Source of the DNA: Tannerella sp.
GTDB taxonomy: Bacteria; Bacteroidota; Bacteroidia; Bacteroidales; Tannerellaceae
DNA length: 14,738 nucleotides
Direction of reading: 5' to 3'
NCBI GenBank assembly: GCA_031289515.1
Contig: JAITPH010000064.1
Coordinates: 1-14,738 of the forward strand
A model generated the notes under the pieces. It saw nothing but the letters and a program-made list of their open reading frames with translations, had not been told where the DNA came from and did no database searches. A program made the position numbers and the translations under genes. Shown here one piece after another: positions 1 through 8,002 of the stretch; the first letter of the stretch is position 1; each line of letters begins with the position of its first letter.

Positions 1-143
1 CGTTGGAACATGACAATGGATGATTGCAACATGCCAATGAGCCGTTGGAACATGCCAATTAACCGTTGAAACGTACCAATGAACTGTTGGAACGTACCAA
101 TGAATCGTTGGAACATGCCAATGGACGATTGCAACATGCCATT
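1..143. repeat. 21-bp tandem repeat array, about 6.8 units, truncated by window edge
   Basis: Seven consecutive units of 21 bp start at 1, 22, 43, 64, 85, 106 and 127 (the last partial). The plus-strand consensus is CGTTGGAACATGCCAATGAA followed by C or T. Each unit contains a short dyad, TTGG-N6-CCAA. Units 2 and 7 share the variant start GATTGCAAC, and units 1-2 match the start of units 6-7 with only two differences over 36 bp, so there is a higher-order 105-bp period. The array has no unique spacers, so it is not CRISPR. Because the period is a multiple of three, reading frames persist: on the minus strand two frames are open across the whole array, one encoding a heptad of the type F-Q-R-x-I-G-M with an ATG at 137, the other H-W-H-V-P-T-x without an ATG. 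I cannot tell whether it is translated. No promoter motif is seen upstream of 137. Confidence 0.93.
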
Positions 144-218
144 TTATATAAATATATGTTTTTTTGATTATCAAACACAGGGTTTTACTACTGACCCCGG
201 AACATGATAGAACGTTTT

Positions 219-344
219 CGTCATTATAAGGAACAAAGCAAACCGTCATTGCTGGCCAAGCCCGCAATGACGGCAAGCGCAGCGTTTTCTCTTCGTCATT
301 CTTCCCGTTTGCTAACCCCGTTTAGTAACTTCCTCGCAATAACG
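219..344 (-). repeat. Dispersed MITE/REP-like repeat, copy A
   Basis: Read on the minus strand, this stretch matches the repeats at 13317-13480 and 14654-14738. Shared modules in order are a CGTTATTGCGAG-like start (CGTCATTGCGAG in the other copies), TTACTAAAC, GTTAGCAAACGGGAAGAATG, CTGCGCTTGCCGTCATTGCG, and a terminal TATAATGACG. It carries a perfect 10-bp inverted repeat, CCGTCATTGC (243-252) against GCAATGACGG (264-273), with an 11-nt loop. It lies 25 bp beyond the stop of the DUF1080 gene, where it could act as a transcription terminator or processing site. No transposase is encoded. The remaining bases 144-218 and 345-368 are AT-rich and hold nothing I can identify, so 1-368 contains no supported conventional gene. 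Confidence 0.85.
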
Positions 345-368
345 ATGATACGCTCTCCTAATTTTCAA

Positions 369-3300
369 TTAATTCAACCGTTTCACCCGAATATTCCGGA
401 ATTTCAGCGGCGAGCCGTGCCCCAGAAACGCGATATGACCGCCCTTGTTGAACAGTCCGGGATGTTCGTTGTGATCAATCGTGCCGTTTTTAGCTGCCTC
501 GCGGATATTGCCGTCGAGAATTACTTTGCCGTTGAGCGTAACGCGGATATGATCGCCGTCGGCATATATTTCTTCGGTATTCCATTCGCCTATGGGTTTC
601 ATTGCGCCGTGTTCCGCAGCGATGACTCCGTAAATCGAGCCATGATGTTGATACGGCATGATATCTTTATAAACAGCATGTTCGCAGTCAAGAATCTGTA
701 TTTCCATTCCGACATAAGCAGCGTCGCCTTCCATCGGAGTGCGGATGCCGACGCCGTTATTAGCGGCAGGAGTCAACTGAAACTCAAAACGAAATGAGAA
801 ATTGGCATACTCCTCTTTCGTATAGAGGTTTCCCCCGAAATGACGGCTCGGAATCATCGAAATGCAACCGTCCTCCAACGTGTAATCAACCAGATTGCCT
901 GTCCATTCGTGCATGTTAGTGCCATCAAACAAGATTTTGAAGCCGTCCTTTTTCTCTTCGGCCGACAATTGGAACGGCTCCGGGCGTTCAAGTTCCCTGA
1001 CGTAGATATTCCGGTAATACACCTTGCTACCGTGCGCCTGCAACTCGATTTGCTCGATAGCGGGAATCGGCAGGTTGCGATCCCAGTAGTTTTCGAGAAT
1101 AACGTCGTCGACTACTAATTCGCCGTTCAGCTTGACCGTTACGCGGTCGCCCACCATCCTGATAAACATCGTGTTCCATTCGCCCAACCTGTTATCCGCC
1201 ACTTTAGACGGTTTACTCTGATTGACTTTATTGTTGTACAAACCGCCGGAGCCGACCTGTGCGCCTACGTCCGTGCGCGCCGTGTCCCAAATCTGTACCT
1301 GCGGCGTGCCGCGCAGATAAATACCCGCATCCGCTTCAGGTCCTGCCGGATCAAGCATCCAGTCCACATACATCTCAAAATCACCGTATTGCTTCTCCGT
1401 GCAGAGGTTGTCGTAACCTTTGCCGGCAAATGCCAGCAAACCGTCTTCCACTACCCAGTCTTTCCGCATCTGCTCGTCGGCTTTTATCTGAGCCTTTGCC
1501 AACTGCGCAGGTTTCATTTTGGTGCGGGCAATCGGATTTTCTACAAGTCCTTTCCATCCGGTCAGGTCTTTGCCGTTGAAAATGGAAACAAAGCCCTTTT
1601 CCTTCGGCATTTCGTCCAAATGCTTTTTGATGGATTGACGCTGATAGTCCGCATCGGGATTGCTCAAAGCGGCGGACGCCAAATTTAATAAAGCAACAAC
1701 ATTTTCGCCGGTATATTCACTGTTATTCAGCGCAATGTCCATCACAGCCTGTGCAGCCGTCTCTTTCAGTGCGCTTCGGCCGATAAATTCGCCTGCGTAC
1801 AGCAGCGCGGGATACGTGCCGGTTTTCCCGATTTGTTTCAGGATGTCGTTTTTCTGCGCGTCGGTCTTGGCTGTTTCCATTGCCTTACGCAGGAAAATCA
1901 ACCTGTTTTCGCCTGTCAGGGCAGGATCGGAAGCGAGTTTGACATACGCCGTCAGAGCGCGGTCGAAATATGCGGACGCCGACGGATTTTTGCAGACGGC
2001 GAAGATTTTGTCGGCAGCTTCCCGACCGTTCCAGTTCAGCAATGCCTCGAATGCAGCGTCTTTTACCTCCTTGTTACCTTTCGCGAATCCGTCCGTGATC
2101 ATGTCCATCGCCTTATCATCCTTCGTGACGGCTAACGGCAAATAGTACAAATGCTTCTTGCTTTCTCCCGCCTGATATATCCGCCGAATAATGGTTTCAG
2201 CCTGTAGGCCGGCCGGTAGCGACGACAAGGCGGAGACTACAGCCTGTTGCAACGGAGCCGTCGCCTGACCGTCGGACGATTCCAGCATACCGAACAGCAA
2301 CGTCAGGTCTTTTTCGCCCACGACGTCTTTCAAAGCCGTATATGCGGCGGTTTTCACTTCTGGTGAGCCTGATTTAATCAAATCCAGCACAGTGTTGATA
2401 TTGCCGACCGCCTTGCGCTGCGCCAACAGTTGCACAGCAGCGATTTTGCCTTTGTCGGGCGCGGCGGAAACGATTCGAGCCACAGCCGATGAAATTTCGC
2501 CCTTGAACGTGGATAATGCTTCCTGTCCCACTGCGATAACCTGCGGATCGTCGTTTGTCAACAATCCCGCCAATGAGGGTATCGCCTGTACGTTGCCGAT
2601 GGAGACTAACGTTCCGGCAGTCGCTTGCAGGACGTCGAAATCGTTGCTTGCCAACAGTTTAATCAAGTCGCCGACAGCCGTTGTTTCAAGGCTTGTTTCG
2701 AGAGCGCTCAACTTCGCTTTCTTGTCGGGACATTGCGCTTCCCTGCCGAGCCAGTTGATTACGTCTACCTTGACGGCTGTATTTTTCGACTTGGCAGCCG
2801 TTTTCAGCAATTCCACATATAACTCCTCGCCCGCATAAGCCGAAGCAAAATCAAGAGCAGCGCAACGATATTCGATCGAAGGGTCTTTCAGTGCATTTAA
2901 TATCTTCTTATTCAAAGATTTCTTATTATCGGCTATTTGTCGTATTTCCTGCCGGAGAGCGGCAATTCGCTGATGCACAGGCGAAGTCTTTGTTACTGCC
3001 GGAATCGGTTGTTCTGTTGCCGCCGGTGGCGCTTCGTTTTCTCCGAGCATACGCAACTGCTCATTCAGAAAGGATTTAATCTCATTCACAGTCACCGTCA
3101 CGAGCGCTTTTTTATAGGCATTCACGACCGTTTTCCGCTCGGTTTCCTTTCCTTGAGCGGAAACATAATGCGTCACTCCGCTCAACGCATATTCCACTGC
3201 GGCATTGCTGCCTTTGCCCGGAGCGTTCAATTGATTCACTAAAGCCAAAATTCCTTCCTCGCCAGTACCGGCAAGGTCTTTCATCAGTTCGTTGTAACTC

Positions 3301-3437
3301 TTCTGATTATTTGCAGGCAACTGCGCAAGTACATCGGCAACGATAGTCCGTACCGAACGGTTTGTCGGCGTCTGCGCCGTCAACATGCTTCCGCACAACA
3401 ATAATGCGGCGCTGATTGTCAAAAATATTTTTTTCAT
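369..3437 (-). CDS. Secreted HEAT-repeat protein with two C-terminal DUF1080 (3-keto-disaccharide hydrolase) domains
   Basis: A 1022-residue envelope protein starting MKKIFLTISAALLLCG. This signal peptide fixes the start at 3437, 10 bp after the upstream stop; a longer reading begins at 3467 but puts ten extra residues before the signal and overlaps the upstream gene. After a Sec signal (cleavage probably near T-A-Q at 20-22), residues about 30-600 are alpha-helical with HEAT-like units. Two beta-rich DUF1080 domains follow, at about 615-816 (starts GFVSIFNGKDLTGW) and 832-1022 (starts DGFKILFDGTNMHEW). Both keep the G-x-x-LF/IF-DG/NG-W opening, the GIY/GIR-R strand, the QIWD/QILD motif and the GEWN motif. 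Domain 2 has a His-rich HHGSIYG where domain 1 has GSGGLYNN, so the two may not be equivalent. DUF1080 proteins act on 3-keto-glycosides (family knowledge). The partner oxidoreductase directly upstream supports the same pathway here (inference). Substrate is unknown. Confidence 0.9.
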   Translation of the reverse strand: MKKIFLTISAALLLCGSMLTAQTPTNRSVRTIVADVLAQLPANNQKSYNELMKDLAGTGEEGILALVNQLNAPGKGSNAAVEYALSGVTHYVSAQGKETERKTVVNAYKKALVTVTVNEIKSFLNEQLRMLGENEAPPAATEQPIPAVTKTSPVHQRIAALRQEIRQIADNKKSLNKKILNALKDPSIEYRCAALDFASAYAGEELYVELLKTAAKSKNTAVKVDVINWLGREAQCPDKKAKLSALETSLETTAVGDLIKLLASNDFDVLQATAGTLVSIGNVQAIPSLAGLLTNDDPQVIAVGQEALSTFKGEISSAVARIVSAAPDKGKIAAVQLLAQRKAVGNINTVLDLIKSGSPEVKTAAYTALKDVVGEKDLTLLFGMLESSDGQATAPLQQAVVSALSSLPAGLQAETIIRRIYQAGESKKHLYYLPLAVTKDDKAMDMITDGFAKGNKEVKDAAFEALLNWNGREAADKIFAVCKNPSASAYFDRALTAYVKLASDPALTGENRLIFLRKAMETAKTDAQKNDILKQIGKTGTYPALLYAGEFIGRSALKETAAQAVMDIALNNSEYTGENVVALLNLASAALSNPDADYQRQSIKKHLDEMPKEKGFVSIFNGKDLTGWKGLVENPIARTKMKPAQLAKAQIKADEQMRKDWVVEDGLLAFAGKGYDNLCTEKQYGDFEMYVDWMLDPAGPEADAGIYLRGTPQVQIWDTARTDVGAQVGSGGLYNNKVNQSKPSKVADNRLGEWNTMFIRMVGDRVTVKLNGELVVDDVILENYWDRNLPIPAIEQIELQAHGSKVYYRNIYVRELERPEPFQLSAEEKKDGFKILFDGTNMHEWTGNLVDYTLEDGCISMIPSRHFGGNLYTKEEYANFSFRFEFQLTPAANNGVGIRTPMEGDAAYVGMEIQILDCEHAVYKDIMPYQHHGSIYGVIAAEHGAMKPIGEWNTEEIYADGDHIRVTLNGKVILDGNIREAAKNGTIDHNEHPGLFNKGGHIAFLGHGSPLKFRNIRVKRLN

Positions 3438-3447
3438 ATAATTATTA

Positions 3448-4704
3448 TTAAATAGTCCACGGCGCACGCATCGGTTGATTCAAATAGCGATTGGCAGCTT
3501 CGTCGTTGATAAATTCAAGTTTCACAGGGTCGAACTCAAGCGTCCTGTTCAGGCGCAGAGCGACCGCTCCCATGTTCACAATCGTAGCCGAACGGAATCC
3601 GTTGCGTTCGTTCAGAGCAAACGGTTGGCGCGTTTTGATACTTTCGATAAAATTCGTTACCTGCGGCGCAGGCTCCGGATAATCGGCAAGTTTCTTTTCC
3701 CAATCGGGAATGTCGCATACAAAATTCTTATACACATTGCCTTTCGGACCTGCGATGTAAGGCGTATTCGGATCGCCGAAATCGCCGCCCCAGAGTACAA
3801 TCTGGCAGCCGTCCTCATACGTGTATGTAATGGAACGCCATGTTCCGACGGCATCGGAATGTTGTTGCGGCGCATCCACTTCCACCTTTACAGGGCTTGT
3901 ATGGTCTTTATCCAGAAAATATTGCACCGGATCGATGTAATGTTGCCCCATATCGCCCAGTCCGCCGCCATCGTAATCCCAATATCCGCGGAAAGTCTGA
4001 TGCGTCCGGTGGATATTGTACGGTTTATAAGGCGCGGGACCTAACCACAAGTCGTAATCCAGTTCGGCAGGAATGGATTCCGGCTCAAGGTATTCTTTCC
4101 CAACCCAGTAGAATTTCCAGTCAAAGCCGGTATGTTTGCTGACGGTCACTTTCAGAGGCCAGCCCAACAACCCGCTCTGAACAAGTTTCTTCAACGGTTT
4201 CACCGGCGTGCCCAAGCCATAGAACTGGTCGGTAAAGCGAAACCACGTGTTCAGGCGGAACATTCGTCCGTACCGTTCCATGGCTTCCATCACACGTTTG
4301 CCTTCGCCGATGGTGCGCGTCATCGGTTTTTCGCACCAAATATCCTTGCCTGCCTTCGCCGCCTCAATCGACATGATACCGTGCCAGTGCGGAGGCGTCG
4401 CAATATGGACTATATCCACGTTCGGGTCTAAAATCAAATCGCGGAAGTCGTGATACGCAGCAATCTTATCCTTAACGAGCGCTTTGCCCAGTTCCAGATG
4501 TTTTTTGTCCACGTCGCATACCGCAACCAAGCGCGTAGCGCCATAATTAACATGTCCGCGTCCCATGCCGCCCGTACCGATAATGCCTTTCGTCAATTGG
4601 TCGCTCGGCGCAATAAAACCTTTCCCAAGCACATGGCGCGGCACTATCGAAAAAAGCGTCACACCACCAAGGGTTTTTAGAAAATCTCGTCTGTTTGTAC
4701 TCAT
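3448..4704 (-). CDS. Tat-exported Gfo/Idh/MocA-family oxidoreductase
   Basis: A 418-residue NAD(P)-dependent sugar oxidoreductase. The N-terminus contains RRDFLK, a twin-arginine motif, at residues 5-10 followed by a hydrophobic stretch, so the protein is probably exported folded with its cofactor. The Rossmann fold shows G-T-G-G-M-G at 43-48 and an acidic D64 after the second strand. The family catalytic EKP lies at 125-127, and a GGGLGDMGQHYID block at 246-258 is typical of the second domain. Length suits the family. It is followed after 10 bp by the DUF1080 gene, so they are almost certainly co-transcribed. The likely role is reversible oxidation of a sugar ring hydroxyl (often C3) to give the keto form handled by DUF1080 enzymes; the exact substrate cannot be read from sequence. 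The 62 bp upstream, to the trpS stop, hold no clear TAnnTTTG box, so read-through from trpS or a weak promoter is possible. Confidence 0.93.
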   Translation of the reverse strand: MSTNRRDFLKTLGGVTLFSIVPRHVLGKGFIAPSDQLTKGIIGTGGMGRGHVNYGATRLVAVCDVDKKHLELGKALVKDKIAAYHDFRDLILDPNVDIVHIATPPHWHGIMSIEAAKAGKDIWCEKPMTRTIGEGKRVMEAMERYGRMFRLNTWFRFTDQFYGLGTPVKPLKKLVQSGLLGWPLKVTVSKHTGFDWKFYWVGKEYLEPESIPAELDYDLWLGPAPYKPYNIHRTHQTFRGYWDYDGGGLGDMGQHYIDPVQYFLDKDHTSPVKVEVDAPQQHSDAVGTWRSITYTYEDGCQIVLWGGDFGDPNTPYIAGPKGNVYKNFVCDIPDWEKKLADYPEPAPQVTNFIESIKTRQPFALNERNGFRSATIVNMGAVALRLNRTLEFDPVKLEFINDEAANRYLNQPMRAPWTI

Positions 4705-4766
4705 GATATTATATTTTTAATTATTTAGTAAATATTGTTTCAATCAATGTTATTTCTCTGTTCTTA

Positions 4767-5753
4767 TTACCGTCGAAAACCGATTATTTCACGGACTTCC
4801 TGCAAGGTTTTGGAGGCGCTGACCGTAGCTTTTTCGGCTCCGAGGGCTATTACCTTGTCCAAGTAGGCTTCGTTACCGGCTATTTCGATGATGCGTTCGC
4901 GGATTGGAGCGCAAAATACGTTTATGTCTGCCGCCAACTGCTTTTTCATGTCTCCGTACCGTATCTGACAGGTATTGTATTTCTCATTGAAATAGTCGCA
5001 AGTTTCTTTTCCCGAAACTATTTCCATCATGGTAAACAAGTTCTGTACAGGCTCCGGCTTGACGCTGTCCGGCTCTGTCGGCCCGGAATCGGTAACGGCG
5101 TGCATGACTTTTCTGCTTATCGTCTTCTCGTCGTCCACCAGATAAATAGCGTTCCCCTCGCTTTTGCCCATCTTGCCCGATCCGTCAAGTCCGGGTACTT
5201 TCACCGCCTTGTCCGACAAATGAAACGACGCCGGCTCGGGGAAAAACTCTACATTATATATATTATTGAAGCGACGCGCAAATTTACGCGCCATCTCCAT
5301 ATTCTGTTCCTGATCTTTGCCTACCGGCACTTTCACCGCTTTGTGCACAATTATGTCCGCAGCCATCAACGAAGGATAAGTCAGCAATCCGGCATTCACA
5401 TTGTCGGGTTGCGCACGCACTTTTTCCTTAAACGTCGTAACGCGCTCAAGCTCGCCGAGATAAGCGTTCATGTTGAGGTAGAGATAAAGCTCCACGACCT
5501 CGCGCACATCGCTTTGTACATAAATTGTAGCCTGCTCCGGATCAAGCCCGCAAGCCAGATATTCCGCGAGAATAGTTTTGACGCTCTGACGTAAATTGAC
5601 AGGATTTGGATGCGTAGTCAACGAATGCCAATCGGCAATGAAGAAAAAACAGTTATACTCATCCTGCATCTTCAGGAAGCTTTTTACCGCTCCGAAGTAA
5701 TTGCCGAGATGCAAATTTCCTGTCGGACGTATTCCGCTTGCTACTATTTCCAT
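4767..5753 (-). CDS. trpS: Tryptophan--tRNA ligase (TrpRS)
   Basis: A 328-residue class Ic aminoacyl-tRNA synthetase that charges tRNA-Trp in the cytoplasm. The ATP-binding HIGH-type signature is TGNLHLGN (residues 11-18). The KMSKS loop is KMGKS (194-198) followed by EGNAIYL. The substrate-pocket block GLLTYPSLMAADI (122-134) is intact, including the Asp of MAAD that contacts the indole in the family. I chose MEIVASGIRPTG as the N-terminus. A longer frame starts at 5807, but that ATG lies within the promoter itself (5778-5808), so it cannot be used by this transcript, and the extra 18 residues have no counterpart in the family. Length is normal for bacterial TrpRS. Its own promoter separates it from the hydrolase gene upstream. 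Confidence 0.98.
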   Translation of the reverse strand: MEIVASGIRPTGNLHLGNYFGAVKSFLKMQDEYNCFFFIADWHSLTTHPNPVNLRQSVKTILAEYLACGLDPEQATIYVQSDVREVVELYLYLNMNAYLGELERVTTFKEKVRAQPDNVNAGLLTYPSLMAADIIVHKAVKVPVGKDQEQNMEMARKFARRFNNIYNVEFFPEPASFHLSDKAVKVPGLDGSGKMGKSEGNAIYLVDDEKTISRKVMHAVTDSGPTEPDSVKPEPVQNLFTMMEIVSGKETCDYFNEKYNTCQIRYGDMKKQLAADINVFCAPIRERIIEIAGNEAYLDKVIALGAEKATVSASKTLQEVREIIGFRR

Positions 5754-5777
5754 ATATCTTATATTTTTAAAACCGCA

Positions 5778-5808
5778 CAAAGATAGCACAAATGGCGGAA
5801 AATACAAA
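5778..5808 (-). promoter_or_regulatory. Bacteroidota-type promoter for trpS
   Basis: On the minus strand the -7 element TATCTTTG (5785-5778) fits TAnnTTTG exactly, and TTTG (5808-5805) sits 19 bp upstream, the usual -33/-7 spacing of the primary sigma factor of Bacteroides. Transcription would begin near 5771, leaving a leader of roughly 18 nt before the ATG at 5753. Confidence 0.82.
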
Positions 5809-5841
5809 ATTTATTTCCGGTAAAAAAAGCTCGCATTGCCA

Positions 5842-6762
5842 CTATAATCCTTTAAGCCAAGCCGATAACAGTTCCGTCATCTGTTTGTGATAAGCATACG
5901 TATCGCGGAATCCCCATCCGTGTCCGCCGGTCGGAAAAATATAAAGCGAAGCGCGTATTCCGTTATTTTTCAGCGCTTCATAATATTTTATACTGTTTTC
6001 GGGCACAACTACCTTATCGTCGTCGCTAAGAAAAAGTATGGCAGGCGGCGTGGTCGAGTTCACTTGCTTCTCGTTCGAAAAGACATAAATATCTTCATTC
6101 GAAGGCTTTTCGCCAAGCAGATTATCCCGTGATCCGCCATTGGTAAACTCCGTCATCGTTATAACAGGGTAAAAAAGGATTGAGAAGTCGGGGCGAACGC
6201 TTATTATATGAGTTTCAGGGCGTCCTCCGCCGAAAGAACTGACAGGAACCTCAGCCACTGTGTGTGTGGAAGCTGTCGCGGCAAGGTGTCCTCCGGCTGA
6301 AAAACCGCATATTCCTATCTTTGAAGGATTTACGCCATATTCGGCAGCATGTCCGCGCACGTGGCGGATAGCTTGCCATGCGTCGTCAATCGGAATTTCC
6401 TTGTGCTTGTTCGGCATTCTGTATTTCAGTATAAAAGCCGCAATACCTTCTTTGTTAAGCCATTCGGCGACCATCAAGCCTTCGTGATTATAGGCGAGAC
6501 CGGAATATCCGCCGCCCGGACATATTATTACCGCCATTCCGGTGGCGATATTCTTGTCAGGCAGGCGTATTTCGAGCGTCGGCGTCGTCACGTTACCTAT
6601 CGAAGCCCCTTCGTTACGGACTACTTCATCTCCTGTAAGCTCACTGTTTGTAGGAGGATTGCCTTCCCATATATTTACAATCTTCTGGGCGTCGGCAAAA
6701 TTCAGGACTAACGAGCTTACAAGGGTCATAAAAACAATTGCATATTTATTCATTCTTATCAT
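5842..6762 (-). CDS. Secreted alpha/beta-hydrolase, acetylxylan-esterase-like carbohydrate esterase or lipase
   Basis: A 306-residue alpha/beta-hydrolase with a signal peptide ending near A-D-A-Q (residues 23-26), so periplasmic or secreted. The oxyanion-hole strand reads CPGGGY (81-86). The nucleophile elbow is GFSAGG with S155, followed by HLA. The likely acid is in SDDDKVV (D247-D249) and the catalytic His is H281 in GGHGWG. This arrangement is that of the BD-FAE/acetylxylan-esterase-like subfamily, which removes acyl groups from polysaccharides or small esters; specificity cannot be decided here. The start ATG at 6762 overlaps the galM stop in an ATGA, implying translational coupling. An in-frame ATG at 6753 is an alternative. 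No clear hairpin terminator was seen after the stop, only a short T-run. Confidence 0.9.
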   Translation of the reverse strand: MIRMNKYAIVFMTLVSSLVLNFADAQKIVNIWEGNPPTNSELTGDEVVRNEGASIGNVTTPTLEIRLPDKNIATGMAVIICPGGGYSGLAYNHEGLMVAEWLNKEGIAAFILKYRMPNKHKEIPIDDAWQAIRHVRGHAAEYGVNPSKIGICGFSAGGHLAATASTHTVAEVPVSSFGGGRPETHIISVRPDFSILFYPVITMTEFTNGGSRDNLLGEKPSNEDIYVFSNEKQVNSTTPPAILFLSDDDKVVVPENSIKYYEALKNNGIRASLYIFPTGGHGWGFRDTYAYHKQMTELLSAWLKGL

Positions 6763-7907
6763 TTGTTTACCGGCTCCTGAACTGTTTTAAACTTGTAAAT
6801 GCAGTGGCTGTAATACTTTTCACCGGGACGCAAAACCGTACTTGGGAACGCGGGATGGTTGGGGCTGTCGGGGTAATGCTGCGTCTCAAGGCACAAAGCG
6901 CCGCGATGCAAATATATCTTGCCGTTCTTGCCGTTATCCGTCATACCCATGAAATTGCCGCTATAGAACTGTATTCCCGGCTCGTTTGTATAGACGTCGA
7001 GCACGATACCGCTTTTGTCGTTGTATACTTTGGCTGCCAATTGCTTAATATCGCCTTTTGTATTCAATATCCAATTGTGGTCGTATCCTTTTCCCAGCGT
7101 AAGCTGCTCGTATTCCTCGTTTATTCCTTCACTGATCAGTAACGGACGGCGCAAATCCATCGGAGTGCTGTCTACCGGAAGCAGTGCGTATGGTATAAGC
7201 GCCTCATCAACAGCGGTAAAAGCATCCGCATTGATATAAATGTAGTTATCCAGTATCTGCGTGCCGAGATTTCCGGAGATATTGAAATAGCTGTGATTTG
7301 TGAGATTTACGACAGTCGGTTTGTCGGTCGTCGCTTCATACTGAATATCAATAGCATTATCGTTTGTGAGGGTATACGTGACCGTCACATTCAGATTTCC
7401 TGGGAAGCCTTCTTCGCCGTCTTTCGAGAGATACGACAGTTTGAGCGTTTGGGCGTCAACTTGCTCTGCGTCCCATACCCGCGTATGAAAGCCGGTTGGC
7501 CCGCCGTGCAGACTGTTTCCGTTATTGTTCTTTGCCAACTGATAAACGACGTCGTCCAAAGTGAACAAGCCGTCTTTGATACGGTTTCCGTAGCGGCCTA
7601 TCAATGCGCCGTAGTTTCCGTCCGAAGCCAGATATTCGGCTATGCTTCCATATCCGAGAACTACGTCTTTCAAGGCTCTCGTCCTGTCGTAAGCCAACAA
7701 TGAAACGAGCCGCCCGCCGTAGTTGGTTATACAGGCTTCCATTCCATTAGAGTTTTTCAGGACATACAATCCTGTCTTTTTTCCATTCACGTTTGCCACG
7801 AAATCTTTCGTGTTCAAACCGGAAAGAGTCTTTACATTTGCCTCTTTCTTACAAGCAGTAATCGACAATACTGCAACAGCAATCAATAATAATTTTTTCA
7901 TAGACAT
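6759..7907 (-). CDS. galM: Aldose 1-epimerase (galactose mutarotase), predicted lipoprotein
   Basis: A 382-residue enzyme that interconverts alpha and beta anomers of aldoses. Family motifs are complete: GRYGNRI (104-110), NSLHGG with H134, NHSYFNI with the catalytic acid H205, GYDHNW (274-279), and catalytic base E341 in ETQHYPDSPN. Unlike cytoplasmic GalM of enterobacteria, it starts with a lipoprotein signal ending S-I-T-A-C, with lipidation predicted at C19, so it should be membrane-anchored in the envelope. That is common among Bacteroidota epimerases attached to glycan-use systems. The start may be M1 (7907) or M3 (7901). It heads a two-gene unit with the overlapping hydrolase. The upstream region has a -7 box and an abutting palindrome, suggesting regulation. 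Confidence 0.96.
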   Translation of the reverse strand: MSMKKLLLIAVAVLSITACKKEANVKTLSGLNTKDFVANVNGKKTGLYVLKNSNGMEACITNYGGRLVSLLAYDRTRALKDVVLGYGSIAEYLASDGNYGALIGRYGNRIKDGLFTLDDVVYQLAKNNNGNSLHGGPTGFHTRVWDAEQVDAQTLKLSYLSKDGEEGFPGNLNVTVTYTLTNDNAIDIQYEATTDKPTVVNLTNHSYFNISGNLGTQILDNYIYINADAFTAVDEALIPYALLPVDSTPMDLRRPLLISEGINEEYEQLTLGKGYDHNWILNTKGDIKQLAAKVYNDKSGIVLDVYTNEPGIQFYSGNFMGMTDNGKNGKIYLHRGALCLETQHYPDSPNHPAFPSTVLRPGEKYYSHCIYKFKTVQEPVNK

Positions 7908-7930
7908 TCAATTTTTTAAGAATTTTGCGC

Positions 7931-7955
7931 CAAAGGTAGTATAAACTATTTATAC
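7931..7955 (-). promoter_or_regulatory. galM -7 box with abutting operator-like palindrome
   Basis: On the minus strand TACCTTTG (7938-7931) fits the TAnnTTTG -7 element, 23 nt before the galM ATG. Immediately upstream is a perfect 7-bp inverted repeat with a 3-nt spacer, GTATAAA-N3-TTTATAC (7939-7955), occupying the -33/-7 spacer. No TTTG is found at the expected -33 distance; the nearest TTG is 24 bp upstream of the -7 box. The site could be a repressor or activator operator (inference). Confidence 0.55.
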
Positions 7956-8002
7956 ATTATCACAATTGTCGATTTTTTTTTTCGTATGCCGTCTCATAGC
8001 AA

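Noticed and set aside
1..143. CRISPR array
   Set aside because: Units are contiguous 21-mers with no unique spacers and no cas genes in the window.
3438..3467. N-terminal extension of the HEAT-DUF1080 gene to an ATG at 3467
   Set aside because: It would overlap the upstream gene by 20 bp and place ten residues before a clear signal peptide.
4705..4766. Promoter directly upstream of the Gfo/Idh gene
   Set aside because: No TAnnTTTG is present on the minus strand here, only AT-rich sequence, so I did not annotate one.
5754..5807. N-terminal extension of trpS to an ATG at 5807
   Set aside because: That ATG lies in the promoter (TTTG/TATCTTTG at 5778-5808), and the family starts at MEIVASG-like sequences.
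5815..5841. Intrinsic terminator after the alpha/beta-hydrolase gene
   Set aside because: There is a T-run on the minus strand, but the preceding bases do not form a convincing stem.
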